Of a DNA stretch of 64,000 nt, positions 1-11,739 are shown piece after piece (the first letter of the stretch is position 1; every line of letters starts with the position of its first letter). Made by a program: the position numbers and the translations under genes. Below the pieces are notes generated by a model. The model did no database searches. It had not been told where the DNA came from and saw only the letters and a list, made by a program, of their open reading frames with translations. Source of the stretch: Emydura subglobosa (Eukaryota > Chordata > Testudines > Chelidae); contig ML679954.1 of assembly GCA_007922225.1 (NCBI GenBank), forward strand, positions 24,573,003 to 24,637,002, written 5' to 3'.

Positions 1-450
1 AAATAGTCCTTGACTTTAGTCATTTTTATAAGTTTTATTTTAAATGGATGCCCTGTACAATATATATTGCTACATATGTTACAACCCTTTAAAAAGGACC
101 ACTTCTCTTTGTAACTCTTCATAACTTAAAATCAAACACCCACAAATGCAAGAACTATTTCCTCACATAGTGATGGGCTGGTCAGCATCAGCCTTTGGCA
201 TCAGCAATGCTATATAAAAAGTGTGGGAGGGGATTAGAATTTACTTTTGTTCATAAGAAATTGTTGGCACAAGTGAAGGAGAACAGGCATTTGGCCTTCA
301 AATACACCCTCCCAGCTCTCTTCCTACTTTCAGTCTGAAATCTTGGTCCCATGGAAGAAAAGGAGAGCTTTGCCATTCATTTCAGTGACGCTAGGATTTC
401 ACCCTGCTGTACTCTTTTCTTCTTCTATTCAGTTGTTCTATCTTCTAGGG
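1..450. other. Unannotated AT-rich flank
   Basis: No gene or clear repeat is visible. The stretch ends in an octamer (443-450, ttctaggg) that is the presumed left target-site copy of the hAT-like element starting at 451. Confidence 0.5.
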
Positions 451-1298
451 AAGTGGTTCCCAACCTTTTTGGCTCAAGAGCCACAGATAAAATTTTTACA
501 ACCCTGAAGGGCCACCAGTCTCTGCCCGTCTCCCCTCCCCCTCCCCCCATTGCAGCCAGATGGAAGAAGTTCTTCTCCTCACTGATCTCCTGTTCCCCTG
601 GCTGCAGCAGAGAAACTTCACGCCCCCTGAAGCCCCGTACACTTCACCTGGGTCCCTAGGAAGTGGTTCCCTTCTGCAACCAGGGGGACAGGAGATCAGT
701 GCTCCCCTCCCTCTGGCTCCAGCAGGGACCCCAATGCCTAGGGACCCAGGTGGAGAGCTTTGCCGTGCTCCCTGCTACAGCCAGGGGGAGGGAAGCGCTG
801 ATCTCCTGTCCCCTTAGCTTCAGCAAGGAGCCTGCACCAGTCTCGTAGCCCCGCAGCCAGAGCTGTCCCTAGGGTAGGGTGAATCAAGGTGATTGCCCTG
901 GGTCCCATGCTATGGGGGGGCCCTGCGCTGCATCTGGCAGAAGACGCGTGGCTGTGTGCCGGGACCGGGTCTGAGGTGGGAGGCTTCTTGCTGGGACCAG
1001 GCGAAAGCCGCAACCCACATTCCAGCTTCACGCTGGGACTGGGTGGTGGGCCGGCGGCTGCAGCCCGCCTCCTGGCTGTGCACCGGATCGGGTGGGAGGC
1101 AGGCAGGGATCCCACAATGTCTGGTTTGCCCTGGGCCCCGCATTTCCCTAGGGACAGACCTGTGGCAGCAGCAATGCATTCTGCCTGGGTCCTTAGGCAA
1201 CAGCTCCCTTCTGCAGCCAATGGGAGGGACATAGTGGGCCATTTTGAAAGACCGCAGGGGCCACTTTTGGCCCGTGAGCCACAGATTGGGATCCACTG
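451..1298. mobile_element. Non-autonomous hAT-like DNA transposon, GC-rich
   Basis: The left end reads agtggttcccaacc. The right end, read inward, is cagtggatcccaat followed by a ctgtggctc that also resembles the left subterminal ggctcaagagccac. Terminal inverted repeats starting CAGTGG fit the hAT YARNG end rule. The flanking octamers 443-450 (ttctaggg) and 1299-1306 (ttttaatg) match at 5 of 8 positions, so the target-site duplication is weak and probably eroded. The interior is much richer in G+C than its surroundings. It contains repeated gggacaggagatcag / ctgatctcctgtcccc segments and cctagg-containing units in both orientations. Several long open frames here (up to 165 codons, both strands) overlap one another and reflect low stop-codon density in GC-rich repeat DNA. 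No transposase sequence is visible. Family assignment is inferred from the termini. Confidence 0.65.
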
Positions 1299-1386
1299 TT
1301 TTAATGATCACATTCTTGCTGATAATTGTCATGTTGTGATGCAGGCAGGAGCAAGCAGCACAGAGAGGCACATGTGCTTACAATAG

Positions 1387-2600
1387 AGAACATCAGAACA
1401 AGAACATAAGAACAGTCATGTTGGCTCAGACCAATGGTCCATCTAGCCCAGTATCCTGTCTTCTAACAATGACCAATTCCAGGTGCTTGAGAAGGAATCA
1501 ATAGAGCAGGTGATTATCAAGTGATCCATCCTGTCAGCCATTCCCAGCCTCTGACAAACAGAAATTCCTGACTCTCCTGGCTAATAGTCATTGATGGACC
1601 TACCCTCCATGAACTTATCTAGTTCTTTTTAGAACCCTGTTATAGTCTTGGCCTTCACAACATCCTCTGGCAAGGAGTTCCACTGGTAGACTCTGCATTG
1701 CATGAAGAAATACTTCCTTTCCTTTGTTTTAAACCTGCTGACAATTTCATTTGGTGACCCCTAGTTCTTGTGTTATGAGGAGTAAAAAAGACTTCCTTAT
1801 TTACTTTTTCCACACCAGTCATGATTTTATAGACCTCTATCATATCCCCTCTTGTCATCACTTTTGCAAGCTGAAAATTCCCAGTTTTATTAATCTCTAT
1901 TCATATGGAAGCTTTTCCATATCCCTAGTCATTTTTATTGCCCTTTTCTGTACCTTTACCAATTCCAATATATCTTTTTTGAGATGGGGCAACCAGATCA
2001 GCATGCAGTATTCAAGATGTGGATGTACCATGGATTTATAAAGAGGCAATATGATATTTTCTGTTTTATTATTTATCCCTTTCCTAATGATTTCCAACAT
2101 TGTTAGCTTTTTTGACTGCCATTGCACACTGAGTGGATGTTTTCAGAGAACTATCCACAATGACTCCAAGAACTCTTTCTTGAGTGGTAACAGTTAACTT
2201 CGACTTCATCATTGTATATGTATAGTTGGAATTATGTTTTCCATTGTGCATTACTTTGCATTTATCAACATTGAATTTCATCTGCCATTTTGTTGCCCAG
2301 TTACCCAGTTTTGTGAGAACCCTTTGTAATTCTTCACAGTCTGCTTTGGACTTAACTACCTTGAGTAGTTTTATATCATCTGCAATTTTTACCACTTCAC
2401 TGTTTACCCCTTTTTCCAGATCATTTATGAATATGTTGAACAGTACTGGTCCCAGTGCAGACCACACTCACAACAAACAATGAACTCACCCCAAGAGTCA
2501 CATAGTCACTCCAACTTCACCTAGAGAGCTCCCTTGTAAAACTCCCTTTAGCTGCCCTTGTAAATAGCTGTGATTTACTAGAAACTACAGGAAAGAAACA
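1387..2600 (-). mobile_element. CR1 LINE copy 1, 3' part plus a 5'-UTR-like end
   Basis: On the minus strand this copy holds the C-terminal reverse transcriptase, a 3' UTR and a tail of TTCTTATG-like octamers (plus strand from 1387: gaacatcagaacaagaac). It aligns by eye with CR1 copies 2 and 3 through the 3' UTR and RT palm. Similarity to the RT stops near 2463. The following 2490-2600 (ctcccttgtaaaactccc, tagctgcccttgtaaatagc) instead resembles the 5' end of copy 2 at 22415-22480. That suggests an internal deletion fused the RT to the 5' UTR. No target-site duplication was sought, since CR1 elements usually lack a clear one. The reading frame is interrupted and the copy is dead. Confidence 0.85.
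1655..2467 (-). pseudogene. CR1 ORF2 reverse transcriptase C-terminal remnant
   Basis: Three overlapping minus-strand frames (2467-2084, 2127-1897, 1861-1655) read as consecutive pieces of CR1 ORF2p: a palm segment GPVLFNIFINDLEKG, an altered catalytic box KIADDIKLLK (family form FADDTKL, both aspartates kept), then FNVDKCKVMHNGKHN, LGVIVDSSLK, YKSMVHPHLEYC and the C-terminal FFTPHNTRTRGHQMKL. In the family this part makes the cDNA during target-primed reverse transcription. Frameshifts between the pieces and absence of everything upstream of the palm make it a pseudogene. Confidence 0.85.
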
Positions 2601-3868
2601 GTGTCAACAATGCTTTCAGGTACACAAAATCACAACACTAGCCCTAAGTACCTTCAGCAAATATCCCTTATTTCAGCTTCAGCAACACTTATTCATAGTA
2701 AAAGTCCAATGAAGCCTAATTTTAACAGGAGCACAGGGTATACTACCTGAACCTCCAAGCCAACCAAGTGAATTATTTTGGCTTGTATTACTTGAAAGGC
2801 AGATTAATATATGTGCGTCTCTTTTCTCTTTGACTTCAGGCTTGCCCTTTTTCTTCACATTGACCTTTAGGGCATTTGGCCTTTCTCTTCTTTTGGTTTT
2901 AGGTTTTACCTTTTCCCTTTCAGCTTTAATCCTAGCCCTCTGTCAGGGTTTTTTTTTTTGTTTGTTTGTTTTTTGTTTTGGTCTTCCTTTACCTTCGCTT
3001 CCTCTAGCTGAAGAGCTGATTTACAATTTTGAGTTTATTTACTAGTGTGATTAAGCAGACCATCCTCTTCTATGTCATCAGGTCCACCATAAAATTTGTC
3101 AGTGGAAACTCTAAAGCTCTCTTGACAGTGTTGCCCATGCACCACGTGAGGCAGGGTTTTTTGGAAAAAGGAAGCTCATCCTTATTAACTTTTACAACAA
3201 CAGTCCTCCAGTGAGGTGAACTTGCTTAAACCTCCAAAAAGACCAAAATATTTAGTGGAAGACTTCAATTTTCACAGCCAGTGAGCTGACTTCTCAATCT
3301 TCCTCTGCTACAAATTCCATACTCTTTGAGGCTTTCAGGTCCAGTTTGTGTATCTATGTGACTGGTGTCAGAATTGCTATATTTATCTGCTGATCTGTTA
3401 TATTTGCTGTTGAATCTAATATTGAGCTGCGATTACAAGTTTCAGTAAGCTTCTCCTTGCTACAGTAGGGTAACAGAAGAAGCGGCACTTCTTTCTAAGC
3501 ACTGTCTCACTCAGGTATTAGCAGTCCTATTAATGTTTCTATTACTGTGGTCATCTCCTCTTACTCTGATTCTCTTTTGCCTCCTTCACCTCTTTTTGCA
3601 CTGAAATCTGCATGATGTCAATTAGCATCTCTTTCATGACATTTATTACATTCTGTTTCTCAAGCTGGGTACATTTTCCTGGAGTGCTGGGATTGCTTAC
3701 CACATCTTCAACACTTAGTTTTCTCTTCTTTGTTCCTTATTTTCAGCCACTGTTTGAATTGATCAGGTTTTCTTCTTTGTGTTTCTCATTAAGCTATTGA
3801 CCTGGTTACACTACCTCTTCATATCCTCCCTTCAGAACCCTTTGTAGAGGTTCTTCAAGCTTGGGTGT
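2600..3868. other. Unique-looking stretch with a possible minus-strand coding relic
   Basis: No recognised repeat. On the minus strand, 3850-2830 shows broken segments of lysine/arginine/glutamate-rich peptide, such as KKRKLSVEDVVSNPSTPGK (about 3725), DKFYGGPDDIEEDGLLNHTS (about 3080) and KAEREKVKPKTKRRERPN (about 2895). They lie in different frames and are separated by stops. This resembles a decayed processed pseudogene of a basic, probably nuclear, protein, but I cannot name a parent and the bias could partly reflect A/G-rich sequence. A T-rich run lies at 2949-2975. Confidence 0.3.
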
Positions 3869-3869
3869 T

Positions 3870-4500
3870 CATAAGGTCACAGAGTTTAAGGCTGTTTAAG
3901 AGATCACCAAATTATCTAGTCTGACCTCCTGTGTATCACAGACCACCACCATCACCCAGTCCCCACACACTAAACCCAACAACCAAAATTAGACCAAAGT
4001 TTTAACAGCCCACAGGACATTGGACTATGTGCCACAGGCAAAGAATGGGAAGGATTGAGTTACCCCAGTGCCGAGGCCCCCACGATAGTAAAGGAAATTA
4101 TTGAGATTTGCCCAGGCAATCCTGGCAAGTGAACCCCACTCACATGCTGCAGAGGAAGGTGTAACCTTCCATCAAGGTCACTGCTAATCTGACTGGAGGG
4201 AAATTCCTTTTGAGACCTACATTATGGTGATCATTTAGACCCTGAGCACACCAACAAGAACCAGCCAGCCAAGCACCTGAGGGAGAGAATGTTTGGTGCC
4301 ACCTCAGAGCTCTGGTCCACCCCATTCAGTGTCCCACCTCCAGCTGTAGCCATCCCTGATGCTTCAGAGGAAGAAGATTTAAGACACTGGCAGGGTAGAA
4401 TGGAGAGGGAGGGGGGAAATCCATTCCTAACCCCTGCAGATGGCCATGAACTTTCAGGAACACAAGACAAACTGAAAGTGAGCCCCATAGCTGCTGAGTC
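3870..4500 (-). mobile_element. CR1-type LINE 3'-UTR fragment, second subfamily
   Basis: The plus strand contains atctagtctgacctcctgtg, cccaacaaccaaaattagac, tcctggcaagtgaacccc and catgctgcagaggaaggtg in the order I associate with the 3' UTR of a turtle CR1 subfamily lying in reverse orientation. It differs from the 3' UTRs of copies 1-3. The 15538-15690 fragment shares the tagtctgac...cctc beginning. No ORF2 sequence remains beyond 4500. Identification rests on recall of a common turtle repeat and not on coding motifs. Confidence 0.6.
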
Positions 4501-7500
4501 CTCTCCCCTACCATCACGTAATTAAGAGCATGGACACTTCAAAATGTTGACCAAAAACAATTTTTTAAAATGAAATCAGACATGAGCCCTGCCTTGATGT
4601 TAAATTTTTTTTTCGCTTTTTCATACACATCATTCTGCTGAGGAGTTAGACCTGAGGTCATGAGTATGCTGTTTGCTTCATTTGCCATGATGTATATGAG
4701 GAAATTTACTTTTAGGGTGCATGGAGCATGAAACTGCTCAGAATGAGGCCAAAACTGAATAAACCAATGACTTGACGTGAGAACTTTTTGGAGGAATAAT
4801 GGGAAATATGAACTCGACTGTCTGGGTTTTGAGGTGGGGTAGGGGGACTTTGGTTCTTTTACAAACACTGTTTTATTGTTCCCCCTCTAATTGCTCCAAG
4901 AGAAGTGGCCTCCTTCTTTGTGTTGTTGTGGGCTCATGGCCTCCTTGCTGAAGCTGCTATGTTATTTGGCCTGCTGCCCAGCTTCTCAGCAAAGCCTCTT
5001 CTCCACTTTCCTCTCTGAAGAATGGAGTTTATTGTTCTCTGCCCATCCCCTGCCTGCTTTCTTCTTTGTCTTTCCTTCTCTCACAGCCCTTCTAAGAGCA
5101 TTTAGCACTCTAATTTTCTCCTTCAGTTTTGTCCAGGCAGCACAGCCTGTTCTGGCGTATGTTCCACAATCAGGAAAACTCTTCTCTTTTATTCTTTTCC
5201 CTTTGTTTCTAGAGGTGGAACTCAGCCAGTTCTGACACTCTGAACCTTATTTTTCCCCTCAGACCTCGATTTCACCTAGGTGGTGGTATGGTGCTAGCAG
5301 GAACAGAGAGGCATGAGTGTTTGCAACATAGGGACAGTAAACACTTAATTAATGAGAACCTGGAAGTGACACAGGAGAATGGACACTGCATTCCAGGTGT
5401 ACTCAGACCTGGTGTATTAACCCTTAAATGCCTTCCACAGTAATTAAGGGGGAGAGCAGGAATTTTGGGAAATGTTGACAAGCCTAATTTGTGACAATAG
5501 TTGTAGGTGTTCTGGCTGGGACAGAATATTTAACCTCCAGTATGCCATGATCTGCATAACATTCATCTGTTCTGTTACAGTCCCTCTGAATTTCGCAGCA
5601 CCAAATGCATTGTGAAGTAAGCATATAATACATGCAAATGCTTATAAGCTGTCTGTCTCAATTGATCCCAAGGGACAGGAGCACCACATTTTTTCCCTTC
5701 TCAGGAAATCCAATAAGTGCTGGAGTTTGGGGTTATGCAATCTAAGTTTCTGTAACAGCAATACCCTAGGTGTTTTGTTATTGTTGTTCTTGCTACTGAG
5801 AGACTAGATTATGTTCTTATAAAACATGGCTTCCAAGCAAATTACTGCATTTTCAAATTGTAGAAACATGCTGATAATCATCTAATTGTATGTGAAATGA
5901 TAAAACAAAAAGTTTGATATATAACCTGATGCATTCCTGTGGAAGAGCATCTATCAGAGCAAAATATTAACAATAAAAACATAATTTACAAAATTTCAAT
6001 ATTATTTTTTTCTTCTCTATTTACTTTCTCTTCATGTTCTCTATTTGCTTTTTATTCTTCTTTCTTTTCCCACACCACCCACATATTTTCAGAAACTACA
6101 GTGTTTCCAAAGCAGTCACCGTCTGACCAGAATCAAAGAATTCAGGATGAAAGACACCAAGGGTAGTTAGGTGCTCAACTTCTAATGAAAGTATGAAATA
6201 CAATCACTGAAGATAATAGGCCATGAGGCTTCAAATGTAAATCCCCAGAAAACAACAGGAGATTAAATCTGAGGGTTCTGGGATTCCCACTAGGAATAAA
6301 AATAATATATATATGTATGCTAAGAAGATTTGGGACTGACCCCAAATATGTCTAATGGAGTCAACCAATATTACAAAATGAATGCTAACACTTTAAAACA
6401 AAAACTAACAAGAAGGTGGCATAGGCTCTGAGGTTTATGATATATCCATCATGATTATTTATATTATTGCTACCTGGTTAACAGCTAGATAATATGCCTA
6501 AAATTAAGACAATTAGAGGCCTACACAGTCCAGCAGTGTTTAATTCACTATTTACAAGCATAAAGGCAGCAAGCTCAAAAAGATACCACTAAGAAAGTAA
6601 GTTTTACAGGGGCTAAGGGCACATTTATTTACAGACTTGGCCAGAGCTATTTGCCTACATACATATAGATTCCATTCTATATTAGGGTAGATTCCATTCT
6701 CTAGTCTACCAAACAAAGTCCAAATCAATGTATTTTTTAAATGATGATGTAGCACACAGTTTTCAGAAAATATTATAAAATACAAATATTCTGCACAGCA
6801 CATAGCTTGTGTTCTACTTTCAGACTGATTTGCACTTACTAATTTTCATGCAGATAATCATATGGAATTAGAGGTATCTAAATAATTCATGTAAATTAAA
6901 TGAGACTTCTCTTACAAATCAGAGAAATTGCCAAATACAATTGACAGTCATTTTTTGGAGTTTTACAACAGCATGTCAGAGATAGAGGACGATTGGCTTT
7001 CAGATGATCATGGTGTGTCCAGTCCACAAGAGAATGTACAAGTTACAGAACATACTAACTATAGGTGGTCAAAATATATGGAAACATTTTCATGCAACAC
7101 CATCAAAATTGCTAGTGAATTTTGTCACTGAAGTATGAATTTTTCAGAATACAAATGGCCATTCTGTAACCTGATTGAAAAATACTGAACAATTTTCCTG
7201 AAAATTGTCACCCCAAATTGCATAATTTGAAACTTTCAATAATTTCTTACCAGTTTATCCAATAATTCACAAATTCATTAAATTTAGATTTATGATGGGG
7301 ATGATATATTTAACACGAACACTACTGTATGGATTGAGTCTTTCTTCATGCTGAAGAAGTACAAAGCAAACCAGTAAATCAAAGCAATAGAAAAGCTCCT
7401 TTCCACAAACACCACTGACCACTCACTTATACCCATCCATAGCTCACACCACCTTTAACAATATGCCCCAACCCTTCTCCAAAAACCCATTTTCTCAATT

Positions 7501-7835
7501 TTCTTTCCAAAATTTCAGGAGTGCAGATAAGCACCAAAAAGTTTGGAAAATTATTCAGATCCTCTGAACCTAATAAATCAACTAGAAATCTCATGAGCAA
7601 ATCCTCTTACTTTCAATGTCAATATGTCTTAGAGCCTTGGCCAATATTAAGACGTGAATAAAAATGGAATCAAATCTTCACGAATTAAATGGGAATTTAC
7701 CCTGAATAAAAGGCCAAACTTTGGACAATAAAAAGAAGGTTAATTGAATTTTCCTGCCTTCTTAATAGTTTACTTTTATTTAAAGAAAAAGAATTAGAGC
7801 AGAGTATAAAAGATATTTGTGTGACTAATGAAGCA
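4501..7835. other. AT-rich stretch without recognisable gene
   Basis: Nothing firmly identifiable. The 109-codon minus frame (4868-4539) and 114-codon plus frame (4891-5235) have no recognised motif; the plus frame is hydrophobic because of pyrimidine-rich DNA. A 36-nt segment at 5581-5616 is bounded by AG and GTAAGC and is discussed as a finding. Confidence 0.5.
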
Positions 7836-7956
7836 GATGGGCACCTAATGGGATTTTCAGAAGAATTGATTTAAATGGGAATTAGGCACCTAGACACTTG
7901 TAAAATCCCACTTACTTCTTTACTCACCTAAATACCTTTGAAAGTCTAACCCCTAG
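7836..7956. repeat. Palindromic element, ggcacctaa family
   Basis: The left half (gggcacctaatgggattttc) and right half (cacctaaatacctttgaaag) are roughly inverted copies, with an internal attaggcacctag. The same motifs recur at 45298-45430. The structure resembles a short palindromic MITE-like element widespread in reptile genomes. No coding capacity. Confidence 0.5.
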
Positions 7957-9620
7957 ATTGATTCTTTTTGCCCATTCCCACTAGATATGACAATTTATTA
8001 TAAAAGGGCTAATAAAAATCACCATTTCTTATACTAATTTTAAAATTCCTCTTCTATAGTCATCTCAGATAGGAAGAAGCTTCCTTGCTTTGCACAGTAA
8101 AAGGCAATGACAACATGACTCATTCTGCATTTGTGAGTTACTTATCACACCAAGCATTTTGTTTTCACACTAAAATCTTTGTACGTAATGAGATAGGAAA
8201 GTCATTGGTTACAAACGTTTATTCCTAGAATGGTATGAAGAGTTCACTGTTCTGGAGAACATACCACTTTAAACTCTATGAAGAAAACAATAAAACTTAA
8301 AAGTATTTTAAAGCTGAGGTAGAGAAAAGAACAAGTTAACACATACTTGTGGATTTCTTTTTAAACACACTTGTTTACATTCTCCACTCCATTTGGTTGT
8401 CCCTGGCATTAGCACTAATGAGTCAATGAACTTTTCAGCCAAAAATGCAATTACAGAATTTCAAAGATTTTGTCTTATCGTTATCTAGTATTTGTTCCTT
8501 TGGGGGCCATGGGTCAATGTTCACGTCACACTCCCCGTCAGTACCCAGCCCAAGCCAGAGAAGCTAATGATCCAACCAGCAGACCAAATTCAGTGAGGAA
8601 TCCTGGTCACGTGCCACCTAAGGCACGTTGCGTATACACTAAGATTTGTTCTTTTCATTTGTCCTCCTATTCATTATTTGAGGAGCCCAATGAATGCATT
8701 TACTTTCTGCTAAATGCTCTTTGATCTATTGGAACTGTAGTTATTTGTTTGGTATCAGAGTTTTTCCTTTGGGACCACTGCCTTTGCATGTGCTAGAGGC
8801 AGGTGCCATTACATAGTCATTGCTAATAAAACCCTCTCCCTGATCTCACTAACACCTCCATTCCTGGATTACATTTTAGTTTCCTGCTGTTTGTTAAAGA
8901 AAGAGCAGTTAAGAAAATCTCTTAAAGGCATTTTAAAAAAGGTTTTATTTTTGGCTCATCTTTTTCACTTCCTCTTTGGGTTGCCATTTATTCTCTGATC
9001 TCAGGGTTTCTACTTTTTTTTTTTTTTTTTTTTTTAAATAAAAGGCAATCGAGCAATTTTAAACGATTACATATGGACTTTAGTAGGAGTTGAAGCCTCC
9101 TTAAAACCTCCCAGGATCAGGCCCTTATAAGCATGAACTCCCTCAGTCCCTGCTGATTTTGTCCATTTGTATTTGGAAAACAAGGTTTGACTGGAATTGA
9201 AATAAACCGCTTCACATTACATACAGCAATCTATCATGTCAAAGCACTGTTGCACACAAGTATCATCAATTGATGTCACCAGAGCTCTAGGAATAGCATC
9301 TGTTAGTTAACTACAGTTGCAGAGCCAACAAAAGGAACACAAGCTATCTTTATCTATCTCAACAATGTACCAAATCTGTACGTTTTCTTGCTCTTCTAAA
9401 ATAAAATGATTATGGTCCTATTTAACACAAAATTGTTGTAAATTTTACAAGGTCTTTGAAAGGATGCTGTACCTACAATATTTCCTAAGTACACTGGCCT
9501 TTTATGCAGTATAAGAAACAAACAAGGAATCTTTTTAAAAATGCAAGATCCAGAGAAAAAGGAGAGAATATGACAGGGGTTCACAAAAGAGAAAACAAAC
9601 AGGGAAGAACAGACATGTGG
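7957..9620. other. AT-rich stretch without recognisable gene
   Basis: I see only low-complexity tracts, notably a 22-T run at 9014-9035. The 84-codon plus frame at 8470-8724 has no recognisable motif. Confidence 0.5.
9014..9035. repeat. Poly(T) tract
   Basis: Uninterrupted run of 22 T. No retroposon body is recognised beside it, so an origin as a poly(A) tail on the minus strand is only a possibility. Confidence 0.9.
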
Positions 9621-9624
9621 CCTG

Positions 9625-9758
9625 ATATTATTTATTTGTATTGCAGAAGCACATAGAGGCCCCAAAGAGACCAGCGCCCCACTGTACAAGTATAGGCACT
9701 GTACAAAACACATAATGCAAAGTTAGCCCCTGCCCTGAGGAGCTTACAATCTAATTAG
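9625..9758 (-). repeat. Ancient amniote SINE/LINE-tail repeat (ttacaatctaa family)
   Basis: Plus strand tattatttatttgtattgc, then gaggccccaaagagaccag, actgtacaaaacacataatg and gagcttacaatctaatta. Reversed, this is the conserved tail attgtaagctc...tgtacagtgcctagcac...taataataa seen in sense at 15300-15440 and 63130-63230. The A/T trinucleotide end marks the 3' terminus, so this copy is on the minus strand. Confidence 0.65.
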
Positions 9759-9904
9759 CATCAGTGATCACTTAATAACCTTTGCACATTTACCTTACTT
9801 AAAACTTACTTACTTAAAACAAACTATGAAGTCTCTAAATTGTAAACTAAGCTAAGAAGAATAATAATATGGAACCCTGAGGTGGATTTGCTAACATAAT
9901 CAGG

Positions 9905-9962
9905 GATGGCCCACTGAAGTTGATGGCACTTTTACTGTTGACTTCAGCAGGAATAGAGCTAA
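9905..9962. repeat. Short palindromic element with gaagttgatgg core
   Basis: ggcccactgaagttgatggc is followed by an inverted ttgacttcagcaggaatag. It belongs to the group of small hairpin repeats centred on an attgacttcaatgg-like core found at many places in the window. Confidence 0.45.
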
Positions 9963-11739
9963 GTCAATAATGAGCACTTTTGTTACTTTTGAAGTAGTTC
10001 ATGAAAAATATTTACCATTTTCAACCATCTCCACTATTTGACTCTACACCTTATGTATAAAAATACATTGCTATGGAAGTAAACTTTTGAAGGAAAGCAG
10101 ATTTGCGGGGTGGAGGAGAGTTTGGTGTTGTGTATGTGGTTTAATTTTGTTTTTTTAATAATTTATGATAGGGGGATATAAGATGGCTGGATAAATACCC
10201 CTTTTTTTTATTTGTATAAACCTAAATAAATGCATCCCAGTTCTTTATGGGAGTTAACCACCCTGTAACATCTGATACTAGACACAGCAAGAGACAATGT
10301 TAGAATATGTCTTTATCTTACTATTGTAAGTATTTCTGGGAGGGTGTGAGAGGGAGGAAGGAGGCATCAACAGTAGATTTGATAGCAGTCTCTGCTTTTA
10401 GACCACTGGTGTAATCTGGAATGGCAGTCTTTATGTTGTTCAGAGCCATATAGAGTAATGTCCTTTATTATTAACCATGCATCTTTCAGCTATTCAGTTT
10501 TTACCAGCAATATGAAATATTATGCTTTTGTTCATCAAATTACAGTAACTTTCTATGTTAAAATTAATTTTAAACAATTTATATATGTATATATAGATTT
10601 TTATGTTAAAAATAATAGCGGTGATATTCCAACTTCTCTCCTTGAGAGCTTACTAGAGACAGAATATTAATTTTTCCTTTAAATCCATGAACAAAGCCGT
10701 CTAGCTAGTGATATTATTCTAGCAGAATTAATTATCTACTCAGCAGAATTACTTTTTTTTTCTAAATTTCATTTTAACAAAAAAATCCTGCCCCACTATT
10801 GTTAAGTCTTTAAAATGACTTGTAAAATAAAAGAGCAATATATTAACTGCGAGGATAAAGCTATCTATTAGGCTGTGAGATCTGGCAAGAATAATTACCA
10901 CTAGTACAATAAAAATTGTAATTACAGAACATCACATGGTCAGAGTATCCCATCCTTTCTCCTGTTCTAATTATTTCCTTCATTTATATTTAGGCTTTTA
11001 AAATAAACATCAGAAAAGACAAGCCAGGAATAAATAAAAGAGAATCAAATGTAAACAGAAAGCTTTTGTGAGAATGAATCACTCCAAGAATAGCACATTA
11101 GCTTCACACAAAGGAAGACATCACTTACCTGTGTCCTGCCAGACAAGACTAGTCCAAAGACACAGGACATTTTTTCAGGAGGAGACAATTCACCTAAAAT
11201 CTGCAAGTGGTGACTGGGTGGAGTATTGCTTTTGTTTTCAATTAAATGTGAGAACTAAATATTTATATTGTCATACACTGGTTAAACCTGAACATTTATT
11301 ACTTTTCCAATGTTTGCATTGTACAATAGCAGCACAACAACTCAATTTCACAGTAACTTTCAAGCTTTTGAAATGTGTTTTCATGACACATTAGAACAAA
11401 TACCTTTCAAAGCCATTTTCACAAGAAGTAAGAGAGACAGAGACTCACTCTCATTCTCTCCGGGTGGGTAATACTTCCCTGAGATCAAGGTTCAAGTCCT
11501 GATTCAAAGCATGATTTGGAGAGGCAGTCCCTCCTTTCTGATCAAAGGATCAAAGGAGCCATCTGAAGGAAGCACAATACTCTCATAGAAGCTTGAGATC
11601 TGCAGGTTATGAAGCCATACACTCTACACCCTCCATGCTGCACATACACATTCCTTTGGAAAGGAGAATGCATATCTATGTTTTATAGCGCAACAGTTTA
11701 CACCAACTCTTTGAGGCTTATGATTGTGTAATGGGGACA
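9963..11739. other. AT-rich stretch; candidate conserved non-coding segment
   Basis: No repeat is recognised. The part 10780-11400 is free of obvious transposon sequence and rich in TAATTA/ATTA-type motifs (for example aaaattgtaattacag at 10911). It includes a minus-strand open segment with consensus splice sites (11129-11200). These features make it a candidate for either a conserved regulatory element or an exon, but nothing here proves either. Confidence 0.3.

Noticed and set aside
738..1386. Long overlapping open frames on both strands (up to 165 codons)
   Set aside because: They lie in a GC-rich transposon with terminal inverted repeats, overlap each other and lack any domain.
4539..4868. 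109-codon minus-strand frame with a SGLTPQQNDVYEKAKKKF segment
   Set aside because: No recognised domain, no splice or promoter support; within chance expectation for 64 kb.
4891..5235. 114-codon hydrophobic plus-strand frame suggesting a membrane protein
   Set aside because: Hydrophobicity follows from pyrimidine-rich DNA; no signal, motif or conservation evidence.
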